From: Phycicoccus sp.
Lineage (GTDB): Bacteria > Actinomycetota > Actinomycetes > Actinomycetales > Dermatophilaceae
Direction of reading: 5' to 3'
Length of the DNA stretch: 36,622 bases
NCBI GenBank assembly: GCA_017993715.1
Contig: JAGOME010000045.1
Coordinates: 1 to 36,622 of the forward strand
The notes under the pieces are model-generated. The model ran no database searches and was not told where the DNA came from. It was given only the letters and a program-made list of their open reading frames with translations. The position numbers were made by a program, and so were the translations under genes. Shown in pieces: positions 17,940 to 25,841 of this stretch; within the stretch, counting starts at the first letter, position 1, and each line of letters starts with the position of its first letter.

Positions 17940-17995
17940 GGGTTTCTCGATTTCCTCATCTCGGTGTGCATCACGTGGCAACTTCTCAGCCGGGG

Positions 17996-18781
17996 TCACC
18001 GCGGGCCCCGCAGGTGTTCCAGAACACCCTCGACCGCCTCCCCGGCCTCGCCCCGATGCCCGCGCAGGAAGTCGCAGTGACGGGCAAGCTCGGCTGTCGC
18101 CGCCAGGACCGCCTGGGGGCGGGTCCGAGCCGCGACAGTGTTGCTGATCAGGATCATCGTCGCCGCGTGCGCTCGGCCGGCGACCATCATGGCTGGGAGG
18201 TCCGTGCGTCGGGGAAGCGAGAGGATCGCGCGAGCGACAAGCGGGCGGGTGAGGGCTGTCCCGCCGAGCTGTTCCACCGGCACATGCTGGCGGGAGCCGT
18301 CGGGTTGGCGCAGGGATAGGGCTCGCGCATAGGGCACGATTAGGCCGTCCCTATCGATCACGGCGTACTCGTCCGACAGGTAGCCACAGCCGCGCTCGAT
18401 GAAGGCGCGCACCAGCGTCGACTTCCCGCTCGTGGACCATCCCGGGATCACGACAGCGCTTCCGTCAACCTCGATCGCCCCCGCGTGAATGAACACGAGC
18501 CCGGGGGCGTGCAGGGCGATGTAGTGCCGGATTTCGCGCTCCAGGACATCTGCGAATGCCGCCGCGGATGTCGCGTGGTGGATGGCCCCCGTGGTGAGGT
18601 TCGTTAGGCACCAACCCGCATTGGACTCCTCGCCCTCGAGCCGGAGGTCGGCCTGCGTCTCGGTGAGCTCGCGCTGCTGAGGCGGCAGCACCCAGGCGAG
18701 ATCGGCGTTGAGCGAGGGGTGATCCGGGAGATCTAGCTCCACGCCGATGCCGAAGCTGGAGAACCGGATCTGCTGTCTCAT
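17996..18781 (-). CDS. HprK-like serine kinase family protein
   Basis: A 261-residue protein related to the C-terminal catalytic domain of HPr kinase/phosphorylase, as in HprK-related kinases of PqqD-linked and lasso-peptide clusters. Visible features are FIHAGAIEVDGSAVVIPGWS ahead of a Walker A loop GWSTSGKST (residues 114-122), RGCGYLSDEYAVIDRDG with the acidic residues that follow the P-loop in this family, and RAILSLPRR further on. The N-terminal 90 residues are a variable domain. ATG at 18781 overlaps the nucleotidyltransferase stop as ATGA. No PTS/HPr gene is nearby, so HPr is an unlikely substrate; in paeninodin-type lasso clusters a relative phosphorylates the peptide. Here the neighbouring PqqD-like protein is the obvious candidate partner. 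Confidence 0.78.
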   Translation of the reverse strand: MRQQIRFSSFGIGVELDLPDHPSLNADLAWVLPPQQRELTETQADLRLEGEESNAGWCLTNLTTGAIHHATSAAAFADVLEREIRHYIALHAPGLVFIHAGAIEVDGSAVVIPGWSTSGKSTLVRAFIERGCGYLSDEYAVIDRDGLIVPYARALSLRQPDGSRQHVPVEQLGGTALTRPLVARAILSLPRRTDLPAMMVAGRAHAATMILISNTVAARTRPQAVLAATAELARHCDFLRGHRGEAGEAVEGVLEHLRGPR

Positions 18782-19641
18782 GGTCCGCCTACCCAATGCC
18801 TGACTGCCGACCTGGCTCGGCGCACTCGGTTGCTCCGCAGGGTCAGGACCCGCCAGGTGCGTCCGGCGTTCCAGCGCAGCCACATCTGGGCGACTCGGGC
18901 CGTTCTGCGGCGCCGCTCCTCCCAATGCACCGGGGAGCGCGCGAAGGCGACCCAGCCGAACTCGTGGGGGGCGTGCGGGGGCAGCCACGGATCCCCGAAC
19001 GGCGCCGACCTGGACCCGACGTCGGCGTGCTGCATGGCCCAGGCCACGGCGGATCGGGCTCCCAGTTGTTCACTGAGGCGCAGAGCCTGGGCCAGGCATA
19101 CGTCATCTGCGAGCTCGACGCCGCGGCGGAGGTCCGCGGAGGAGCGTGGGGTCCCGTCATGGGTCGCGTGGATGGCCAGATGGACCAGGTGGGCGGGCCG
19201 ATCCAGGATGTCGATCGAGCCATCGTCGAGCTCCAACGACAGGCGATGCGGCTGCAGTGCCTGCCAGGCCCGCGATGCGCTCACGCTGATCCGCGGCAAC
19301 GTGCGGTGCAGGTCAACCGGGGGACCGTCCGGGGACATCCAGTTGTCGGCGTGGACGCCGAGCTCACGGCGGTATCCAAGGCGACGCAGGATCCGCTGTG
19401 CGGCAGCCCGATCAGTCGGCGCGACCAGGAGGTCGATGTCGCCCGAGACTCGGTTGACAGTGGCCAACATGGCCCGCGTCGAGGCGCCCTTGAGCACGAT
19501 CGGCCGGACTCCGCCGGCCTCCATGGATCGGACGAGCTCGGCGGTGAGTCGGTCGTTGCGTCGGGAGAGGTAGCGCGCCCGGCCCTCGCCGAGTGCCTTG
19601 AGGACGCCAGGAGGCGTCTCTGGAACCCCTGACTCCGCCAT
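18778..19641 (-). CDS. Nucleotidyltransferase family protein (NTP_transf_5-like)
   Basis: A 287-residue protein with the nucleotidyltransferase-fold active-site block PIVLKGASTRAMLATVNRVS followed by GDIDLLVAP (metal-binding D-x-D) and RILRRLGYR. The PVDLHRTLPRI segment and HLVHLAIHATHDG helix are typical of the PF14907-like group found in O-antigen, lasso-peptide and HPr-rel-A clusters. Biochemical function is not established for most members. It is the first gene of the leftward cluster and is translationally coupled to the HprK-like kinase by ATGA. The ATG at 19641 has no Shine-Dalgarno; TATCAT lies seven bases upstream on its strand and could be a -10 element, so translation may be leaderless. 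Confidence 0.75.
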   Translation of the reverse strand: MAESGVPETPPGVLKALGEGRARYLSRRNDRLTAELVRSMEAGGVRPIVLKGASTRAMLATVNRVSGDIDLLVAPTDRAAAQRILRRLGYRRELGVHADNWMSPDGPPVDLHRTLPRISVSASRAWQALQPHRLSLELDDGSIDILDRPAHLVHLAIHATHDGTPRSSADLRRGVELADDVCLAQALRLSEQLGARSAVAWAMQHADVGSRSAPFGDPWLPPHAPHEFGWVAFARSPVHWEERRRRTARVAQMWLRWNAGRTWRVLTLRSNRVRRARSAVRHWVGGP

Positions 19642-19717
19642 GGAGGGGATGATACGACCGTCCCGGGGCGACACCGATCCTGGCTCGCTCAGTCCCGACC
19701 CGGCAGACTCTGCAGAC
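19642..19717. promoter_or_regulatory. Divergent promoter region of the accessory cluster and APS kinase
   Basis: Seventy-six bases lie between the nucleotidyltransferase ATG and the chosen GTG of the APS kinase. On the left-going strand TATCAT is followed by seven bases and then the ATG, a leaderless-promoter arrangement. No clear rightward -10 box is seen. A shared control region would link PAPS supply to the cluster. Confidence 0.35.
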
Positions 19718-20881
19718 GTGAGCGATGTGGTGCCCGCCTTCTGTCCACCCCGAAGGGTGCGCGACGACCTGTCGCTGCTCCGGGCCGGGATGTTCGGCCC
19801 GCACGCAATGCCGCGCCCGATTGCGCTGCCTGATGAGTTGCGACACAACGCTATTGCTCAGGGTCGTCTGGTGCTGACGGATCCCGAGGGTGTCCACCTC
19901 GTTGAGCTCACGGCGGTGAAACCCGTGGGTGCGCAGGAGGTGACCGGCGAGATGACGTGGCTCGGCATTCCGTCCTCACGTCCGTTTGCCTCGTGGCACC
20001 TGGAGGCGCCGATCGACCTCACTGCTCGCAATGTCGTGGTGGTCACCGCTCCGGTGGATCTGGTCGCCGCGCCGCCGGGTGCCTATCTCCTCGTCGTGGC
20101 GGCGACGTCTGTCGAGGGCCGGATCGAGGGCAACGACCTGGTCCGGCTTGCTCTGCAGACGGCGCGCACGCACCACGCTGACGTCGCCGTCGTGCCCGTC
20201 GATCTCAGCGATCAGGGACGCTGCCGGGAACTGGCGGACACGCTCGGGCTTGATGCGACCGCCCGGCGCGCGCTGGTCCCACCCGGCCGGACATCAACGG
20301 GCCGGGGCTCGGGGCTCGTGGTGTTTCTCAGTGGCTTGTCGGGGTCGGGGAAGTCGACCCTGTCTCGGGCTGCTGCCCATCGGCTGATCGAGCGGGGAGA
20401 GCGGGTCACATTGCTCGACGGAGACCTCGTGCGGCGGCACCTCAGTGCAGGGCTCGGCTTCAGCCCGGCCGACCGGGATGCCAACATCAGGCGGATCGGT
20501 TGGGTGGCCGCCGAGCTGGCCTTCGCTGGGGGACTAGCGATCTGTGCAGCGATCGCCCCGTCGCAGGTGGTCCGCGCGCAGGTCGCGCAGCGCGTCCTCG
20601 ACCGCGGGGGGCAATTCCTCCTCGTCCACGTGGCGACGCCGCTGAACGAATGCGAGCGACGTGATCGCAAGGGCCTGTATGCCGCTGCCCGCCGCGGCGA
20701 GCTCGTCGACTTCACCGGGGTGTCGGCGCCCTATGACATCCCGCATGAGCCTGACCTGAGGATCGACACGACCGGGCGCAGCGTGGGGGAATGCGTCAAC
20801 GAGCTGTTGTCGCTGATCGAGTCTCGACGACGCGATCAGCAAGTGGGTGGAGTGCGCTCAGCGGTGCCGGGGCACCACTGA
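19718..20881 (+). CDS. cysC: Adenylylsulfate (APS) kinase with extra N-terminal domain
   Basis: Makes PAPS from APS and ATP. The C-terminal half is a full APS kinase: P-loop [18 protein letters not shown] (residues 203-220), DGDLVRRHLSAGLGFSPADR at 234-253, then DANIRRIGWVA, and FTGVSAPYDIPHEPDLRIDT near the end. About 200 residues precede it. These contain GRLVLTDPEGVHLVELTA, which recalls the PUA-like N-terminus of ATP sulfurylase, but the sulfurylase motifs QxRNPxH and HxxH are not visible, so this part is probably not catalytic. GTG at 19718 is the likeliest start because in-frame sequence further upstream looks non-coding and would cover the divergent promoter; the true start could be later. 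Its product feeds sulfotransferases, one of which is encoded nearby. Confidence 0.85.
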   Translation: MSDVVPAFCPPRRVRDDLSLLRAGMFGPHAMPRPIALPDELRHNAIAQGRLVLTDPEGVHLVELTAVKPVGAQEVTGEMTWLGIPSSRPFASWHLEAPIDLTARNVVVVTAPVDLVAAPPGAYLLVVAATSVEGRIEGNDLVRLALQTARTHHADVAVVPVDLSDQGRCRELADTLGLDATARRALVPPGRTSTGRGSGLVVFLSGLSGSGKSTLSRAAAHRLIERGERVTLLDGDLVRRHLSAGLGFSPADRDANIRRIGWVAAELAFAGGLAICAAIAPSQVVRAQVAQRVLDRGGQFLLVHVATPLNECERRDRKGLYAAARRGELVDFTGVSAPYDIPHEPDLRIDTTGRSVGECVNELLSLIESRRRDQQVGGVRSAVPGHH

Positions 20882-20893
20882 GCGCACTCCACC
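20846..20893. terminator. Bidirectional terminator overlapping the cysC stop
   Basis: Arms of 23 bases (20846-20868 and 20871-20893) match at all but one position and meet at a GC-rich turn. The hairpin covers the last codons of the APS kinase gene and lies 15 bases from the end of the convergent BCCT gene. It contains the decamer AGTGCGCTCA, also present in the hairpin at 22660. Confidence 0.7.
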
Positions 20894-20907
20894 AGGACTG
20901 CCGACGA

Positions 20908-22542
20908 CTATGACGTGGCGTCGTGCTGTCCGCTGGTGGCCGTGAGGTGGATCTCCTCCTCGTGGTGCAGCGCCCGGCGTAGTGGCGCGCGCAGCGTGGA
21001 CTCGAAGGACTCCGCCCGCAGCGATTTCCACAACGAGACGCACAGTCCGATGAGGATGATGAGGAACGGGAACCCGATGATGATCACGGCCGTCTGCAGC
21101 GCCGACAGTCCGTTGGCGAAGAGCAGGACGGTGGCGATGGCTCCCGTCGCCACCCCCCAGAAGATGACAACCCAGCGCTGTGGCTCTTCCACGCCGCGTG
21201 ACGACAGCATGCCCATGACGATCGAGGCCGAGTCGGCGCCTGTGACAAAGAAGATGGCGATGAGGAAGACCGCCAGTGCCACGGTGACCGACGACAGCGG
21301 GAAGGAGCGCAGCGTGCCAAACAGCGTCGTTTCCAACCCATCAGCGAGCATGGCGGGCATGTCGACCCCCTCGACCAACTGCAGGTCGAAGGCGGCCCCA
21401 CCGAGGATCGAGAACCAGGCGAACGAGACCAGCGACGGGATCGCGATGACGAAAATGACGAACTGGCGGATGGTGCGGCCCTTGGAGATGCGCGCAATGA
21501 ACATGCCGACGAACGGAGTCCAGGAGGCCCACCAGGCCCAGTAGAAGATCGTCCAGCCGTTGAGCCACGTCGCGTCGCCGAAGACTCCTGTGCGGAAGCT
21601 CATCGCCGGCAGTTGGGTGAGGTAGCCGCCGATCGACTCGGTGAACGTCCCGAGGATGAAGACGGTCGGGCCGACGACGAAAATGAAGAACACCAGGGCG
21701 GCGGCGGCGATGGCATTGGCGTTGGAGAGCCACTTGATGCCGCGGTCGATCCCCGACACCGCCGAAATGACGAAACAGACGGTGAGGAAGGCGATGACGC
21801 CTGCGGCCACGCCCGTGCCGTAGCCCTCGCTGCCAAAGACGTTGGCCAGGCCTCCGGTGATCTGCAGGGCGCCCAGGCCGAGCGACGTCGCCGAGCCGAA
21901 CAGCGTGGCGAAGATGGCAACGATGTCGATCGCCCGGCCCAGGGGGCCGTCGACCCGCCCGCCGAGCAGTGGGCGGAATGCCGCACTGATCAGGTTGCCG
22001 GCATTCTTGCGGTATGCGAAGTAGGCGATCGCCAGGCCGATGACCGCATACATCGCCCAGGGGTGGAAACCCCAGTGGAAGAACGTGTACTGCATGGCGA
22101 GCTGGGCTGCCGCCTCCGAGCCGGGCTCGGCCATGTCCATGGGGGGCGCGTTCAGGTGCGTCAGCGGCTCGGCGACGCCATAGAACATCAGGCCGATGCC
22201 CATGCCGGTCGCGAACATCATCGACACCCACGAGAACGTGGAGAACTCAGGCACGGAGTCGTCCGGACCGAGCTTGATGTTGCCGTAGCGGGTGAAGGCC
22301 AAAACGGCGGCAAAGATGACGAAGCTGACGCTGGACAGCACGAAGAACCAGCCGAAGCTACTGGTGATCCACGTCAGGACTGCGCCGCTGGAATCGGCGA
22401 AACCCTCGGGGTCCAAGGCGCCGTAGAGCACGAAGAGGAGGGCCAGGGTCCCGGCGACTCCGAAGACGACCTTGTCGATGCCGTGGCGTTCATGACCCGG
22501 CGGGACGGTGGTGGTGGTGGGCGGAGCGTCGGTGACGGCCAT
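20908..22542 (-). CDS. BCCT family transporter, glycine-betaine type
   Basis: A 544-residue, 12-helix carrier of the betaine/choline/carnitine family. Family blocks include FYWAWWASWTPFVGMFIARI followed by [10 protein letters not shown] and the TM3 stretch ATGMGIGLMFYGVAEPLTHL. The fifth position of the TM3 motif is glycine (G117, GMGIG), as in Na-coupled BetP; choline carriers of the BetT type have aspartate there. Betaine is thus the likely substrate. The N-terminal 20 residues are Thr/Pro-rich and the C-terminal tail is short and charged. ATG at 22542 is preferred (AGGGGG upstream); an ATG 16 codons earlier would place the operator inside the gene. Paired palindromes lie 20-56 bases upstream. 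Confidence 0.9.
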   Translation of the reverse strand: MAVTDAPPTTTTVPPGHERHGIDKVVFGVAGTLALLFVLYGALDPEGFADSSGAVLTWITSSFGWFFVLSSVSFVIFAAVLAFTRYGNIKLGPDDSVPEFSTFSWVSMMFATGMGIGLMFYGVAEPLTHLNAPPMDMAEPGSEAAAQLAMQYTFFHWGFHPWAMYAVIGLAIAYFAYRKNAGNLISAAFRPLLGGRVDGPLGRAIDIVAIFATLFGSATSLGLGALQITGGLANVFGSEGYGTGVAAGVIAFLTVCFVISAVSGIDRGIKWLSNANAIAAAALVFFIFVVGPTVFILGTFTESIGGYLTQLPAMSFRTGVFGDATWLNGWTIFYWAWWASWTPFVGMFIARISKGRTIRQFVIFVIAIPSLVSFAWFSILGGAAFDLQLVEGVDMPAMLADGLETTLFGTLRSFPLSSVTVALAVFLIAIFFVTGADSASIVMGMLSSRGVEEPQRWVVIFWGVATGAIATVLLFANGLSALQTAVIIIGFPFLIILIGLCVSLWKSLRAESFESTLRAPLRRALHHEEEIHLTATSGQHDATS

Positions 22543-22562
22543 GGATGAAACCCCCTGAGGTG

Positions 22563-22598
22563 GTTGCGAATCATGCAACTGTGCGCTCATGACGCAAC
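22563..22598. promoter_or_regulatory. Paired operator sites upstream of the betaine carrier
   Basis: GTTGCGAATCATGCAAC (22563-22579) is followed directly by a looser 18-base copy, GTGCGCTCATGACGCAAC (22581-22598), 18 bases on. They lie 20 bases upstream of the start codon and match the elements before betA, iclR and the dehydrogenase-etf operon. Confidence 0.7.
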
Positions 22599-22659
22599 TC
22601 AGTGTGGTCCGAGCCACACCCCGGGTCAACCATGAGTTTTTTCGTTCCGGCCCCGGATG

Positions 22660-22700
22660 CCGGAATGCCGTGAGCGCAAAGTGCGCTCACGGCATTCCGG
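22660..22700. terminator. Perfect 19-bp hairpin built from inverted GAATGCCG copies
   Basis: Arms 22660-22678 and 22682-22700 are perfectly complementary with a 3-base loop AAG. Each arm contains one copy of the repeated octamer (GAATGCCG at 22663-22670, CGGCATTC opposite). It lies 75 bases after the betaine-binding protein gene and before the BCCT promoter, so it probably ends that operon, although the leftward strand has no T-run. A T6 run is present just to the left on the + strand. Confidence 0.7.
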
Positions 22701-22775
22701 TGGGATCTCGTCCCGATCAGTGAGACGGGCTTGGGCCATTACAGGCGGGGGCCCGAGTCACCGCATCAGCGCGGA

Positions 22776-23765
22776 TCACTTCAGCCAGGCGTCGACCTTG
22801 TCCGGGTTGTCGGCGATCCACTTCTGGGCCGCTGCGGCCGGGTCCATCTTGTCCACCGCGATGTACTTGGCCACGGTGTTCTGGTCCTCGTTGCTCCACT
22901 CGAAGGCCTTGACCAACTTGACTCCAGAGTCGTCGGACTCGGCCCACTTGGTCGAGATGATCTTCTTCAGGACCGTCTCGGGGTAGTCGCAGGCAACGGT
23001 CGCCGGGTCGTCCTGGCAGCCGTCGGTGTAGGGCGGCAGCTTGACGGCGACGAGCGGCACCTCGGCGAACAAGTACTGCGGCTCCCAGAAGTAGCCGATG
23101 AGGAACTCCTTGTTCTCCTCAGCCTTCTTGAACGCCTCGAGCGACGCGGCCTCACCACCGGAGAACACGACCTTGAAGTTCAGGCCGAGGTTCTTGACGA
23201 TTGCCTCGTCGAACTGGACGTAGGACGGGTCGGACCCGAGGAACTGCCCCAGGTCGCCGGACTCGGAGGTCTTGAACTGCTCGGCGTACTTGTTGAGGTT
23301 GTTGTAGTCCGTGATGTCCGGGTGCTCTGCAGCCAGCCACGGTGGGACGTACCAGTGAATGATGCCCTTGTTGCCGTTGGGGCCGGCATCGGTGGCGGAG
23401 CCGTCGCCGCCCTGGGCGGCGATGAACTTCTTCTCCAGGTCTGGGTGGCCCCAGTCCTCGATGACGACGTCGACCTCGCCGGTGCCGAAGCCCTGCCAGG
23501 AGACGTCCTCCTTGAGGTCCTTGTAGGTGACCTCGCAGCCAAGTTTGTCCTTGGCGACCTCGCCGACCACATAGGCGCTTGCTTCGTAGCTGGCCCAGGG
23601 GTTGACGGCCATATTGAGGGTGCCGCAGGTGCCACCGGAGGCCGCGGCTGAGGCGTTTTGCGAGGTCTCGGTGGCGATGTCGCCGCCACCGCAGGCCGTG
23701 GCGCCGAGCGCGACGGCCGCCATGGCCGCCATGACCCCGAGGGGCTTCTTACTGTTCATCCGCAT
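22776..23765 (-). CDS. proX: Glycine betaine ABC transporter substrate-binding lipoprotein
   Basis: A 329-residue exported binding protein of the OpuAC/ProX type. It begins with a lipoprotein signal (MRMNSKKPLGVMAAMAAVAL then GATAC, cysteine near 25) so it is anchored outside the membrane. Aromatic residues that build the betaine cage occur in expected segments: NPWASYEASAYVVGEV, VSWQGFGTGEVDVVIEDWGH and HWYVPPWLAAEHP. A paired cysteine region DGCQDDPATVACDYPETVL is typical of actinobacterial members. The ATG at 23765 has AAAGGAG upstream. It is the last gene of the ABC operon, 84 bases after the permease, with a hairpin in the gap. Choline or other quaternary amines are possible alternative ligands. 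Confidence 0.9.
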   Translation of the reverse strand: MRMNSKKPLGVMAAMAAVALGATACGGGDIATETSQNASAAASGGTCGTLNMAVNPWASYEASAYVVGEVAKDKLGCEVTYKDLKEDVSWQGFGTGEVDVVIEDWGHPDLEKKFIAAQGGDGSATDAGPNGNKGIIHWYVPPWLAAEHPDITDYNNLNKYAEQFKTSESGDLGQFLGSDPSYVQFDEAIVKNLGLNFKVVFSGGEAASLEAFKKAEENKEFLIGYFWEPQYLFAEVPLVAVKLPPYTDGCQDDPATVACDYPETVLKKIISTKWAESDDSGVKLVKAFEWSNEDQNTVAKYIAVDKMDPAAAAQKWIADNPDKVDAWLK

Positions 23766-23822
23766 GTTGTGCGCTCCTTTGCGATGTGCGGGTGAGGGGC
23801 TTTGGGGGAGGGGACTCCCAGG

Positions 23823-23842
23823 CGCCGGGGCAGTGCCCGGCG
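23823..23842 (-). terminator. Intercistronic hairpin between permease and binding protein
   Basis: Seven-bp GC arms CGCCGGG and CCCGGCG with a 6-base loop, seven bases after the permease stop. There is no T-run, so it is more likely an attenuating or mRNA-protecting hairpin that sets a different level for the binding protein than a full terminator. Confidence 0.45.
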
Positions 23843-23849
23843 GGCTTTG

Positions 23850-25841
23850 TTAGGCATCTCGCTGCGCCGCGTGGCGCGCGATGCGGTCGAGCATGATGCC
23901 GAGGAAGACGATGGTGATGCCGGCGGCGAAGCCCTTGCCCCACTCCTCGCTGCGCGAGAAGCCGAGCACGACGTCGTAGCCGAGGGCGCCGGCGCCGACC
24001 ATGCCGCCGATGACGGCCATGGCGAGCACGTAGAGCAGGCACTGGTTTGTCGCCAGCACGAGGGAGGACTTGGCCATGGGGAGTTGGACTTGGGTGATTT
24101 GCTGCATGGGTGTCGCCCCGACGGAGCGGGCCGCCTCCATGGTGGAGGGGGAGACGCCCCGCACGCCGTCCGCGACAAGCTTGATCGCGGCCGGTGCGGC
24201 GTAAATGATGCCGGCGACGATCGCGGTGAAGCGGGTGGACTCGAACATCGCGAGGACAGGGATGAGGTAGACGAAGGGCGGGATGGTCTGCCCGGCATCG
24301 AGCAGGGGCCGCACGAGGGTGTCGACCCGTCGGCTGCGCGCCATCGCGACGCCGACGACGACGGCGAGGATCATGCCGAGGAGGGTGGCGACCAGGGTCA
24401 TCGACATGGTGACCATCGCGTCGTTCCACAGGTCGAAGAACCGGATCCCGGCCAGGCACACGACGGTCGACAGGATCGCCTTGCGGCCACCCAGCACGAT
24501 GGCGATCGCGAGGATGGCCAAGGCGGCGACATACCAAGGGGACTGCGCCAAGAGGGCCTGCAGCGGGTCCAGGACCCAGGCGCTGATGACGTTCTTCACG
24601 GCCGTGGTCACGGGGGAGACCCACGAGGTGAACCCGTCGACCGCGGCATCGGCGATGGCCGCTGCCTGCTTGCCGACACCGAGGTCGGGCCAGCGCGCGG
24701 CCCAGAAGAACTGCCGGGACAAGGCAATAGCGACCAGGGCCAGTCCCGCGCCAACACCGAGCAGGATCCGGTGGCGCTTGGACTCGCCGCCGGCGCGGGC
24801 CACGACCTCGGCGCGTTCGCTGGCCGCCGTCGTGGTCCGGTCGAGCATGATGGCCATGGCGACGATCAGGGCCCCGGGGATGAAGGCCGTGCCGACGTCG
24901 TTGATCTTCAGGCCGTCGAGCACCGGTTGCCCAAGTCCGGGCCCATCGACGAATGACGCGATCGTCGCCATCGACAGCGCCGCCATGGTCGTCTGGTTGA
25001 GGCCGACGATGATCGTCTTGCGTGCCAACGGCAAACGCACCTTGATCAACCGTTGCCAGGGTGTTTCGCCGAGAGAGTCGGTGACCTCGATCAGGGCGGG
25101 GTTGACGGACCGAATGCCGTGTCCGGCGATCCTGATCAGCGGTGGCAGGGCGTAAGCCAGGGTGCAGACGACGGCTCCGGAGACGCCGATCCCGAAGAAG
25201 AGGACGACGGGGATGAGGTAGACGAAGGTGGGCATCGTCTGCATGAGATCCAGGATCGTCTCGATGACCGCCGCGGCCCGCTTGTTGGTGCCGATGAGGA
25301 CGGCGATCGGCAGGCCGATGAGGACGGCGATGGCCACGGAGATGCCGACGACGATGAGCAGATCGATCGAGTCCTGCCAGTAGCCGAAGATCCCGAACGA
25401 GAGGAAGGTGCCGGCAACCAGCAGGGCGATCCGCCAGTTGGCCACGGCATACCCGATCCACGTCGCGATGGCGGTGACGCCGAGCCAGCCGACCTGGGGG
25501 ACGGGGCGGGGGCTGTCCGGCTTGGAGAACATCCGCTGGAGCCAGTCGACGCTGGCCCGGAACCATTCGGCGATCTGACCCGTGAAGTGCATGACCGGGT
25601 TGGTTGAGCGTCCCGCGATCATCCGGTCCCGGAATGCCGTGAGGCTCTCGTGCAGGGGGGTGTGGTCGCGGCCGGGCAGGACGAGGGTGTCGGTGCCCCG
25701 GGTGAAATACCAGACCACGATCCAGACGGCGATGATGAGCAGGACGTAGTGCCAGCGCGGTCGGGGCTCGGACACCAGCTCTGGAGCGTCCTCCGGCCGG
25801 GGGGCCCGGATGGGCGCCGGAGGCGCCGTGGTCACGCTCAT
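23850..25841 (-). CDS. proW: Glycine betaine ABC transporter permease, tandem double domain
   Basis: A 663-residue inner-membrane protein in which two ProW-like permease domains are fused. The first (about residues 140-335) has [40 protein letters not shown] and the coupling-loop region [20 protein letters not shown]; the second (about 440-655) repeats the pattern with [40 protein letters not shown] and [19 protein letters not shown]. One polypeptide can thus form the whole transmembrane core that usually needs two copies. ATG at 25841 overlaps the ATPase stop as ATGA. An N-terminal extension with one extra membrane helix ([16 protein letters not shown]) precedes domain one. Confidence 0.9.
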   Translation of the reverse strand: MSVTTAPPAPIRAPRPEDAPELVSEPRPRWHYVLLIIAVWIVVWYFTRGTDTLVLPGRDHTPLHESLTAFRDRMIAGRSTNPVMHFTGQIAEWFRASVDWLQRMFSKPDSPRPVPQVGWLGVTAIATWIGYAVANWRIALLVAGTFLSFGIFGYWQDSIDLLIVVGISVAIAVLIGLPIAVLIGTNKRAAAVIETILDLMQTMPTFVYLIPVVLFFGIGVSGAVVCTLAYALPPLIRIAGHGIRSVNPALIEVTDSLGETPWQRLIKVRLPLARKTIIVGLNQTTMAALSMATIASFVDGPGLGQPVLDGLKINDVGTAFIPGALIVAMAIMLDRTTTAASERAEVVARAGGESKRHRILLGVGAGLALVAIALSRQFFWAARWPDLGVGKQAAAIADAAVDGFTSWVSPVTTAVKNVISAWVLDPLQALLAQSPWYVAALAILAIAIVLGGRKAILSTVVCLAGIRFFDLWNDAMVTMSMTLVATLLGMILAVVVGVAMARSRRVDTLVRPLLDAGQTIPPFVYLIPVLAMFESTRFTAIVAGIIYAAPAAIKLVADGVRGVSPSTMEAARSVGATPMQQITQVQLPMAKSSLVLATNQCLLYVLAMAVIGGMVGAGALGYDVVLGFSRSEEWGKGFAAGITIVFLGIMLDRIARHAAQRDA

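Noticed and set aside
17850-17999. Start of the PqqD-like gene at GTG 17999, overlapping the kinase stop as GTGA
   Set aside because: The extra 50 codons are AT-rich and unlike the family; the ATG at 17849 has a strong GGAGGG site. Kept only as an alternative.
17490-18781. A lasso peptide cluster
   Set aside because: No asparagine-synthetase-like cyclase, no transglutaminase-like protease and no free precursor ORF were found; only kinase, nucleotidyltransferase and PqqD-like families are shared.
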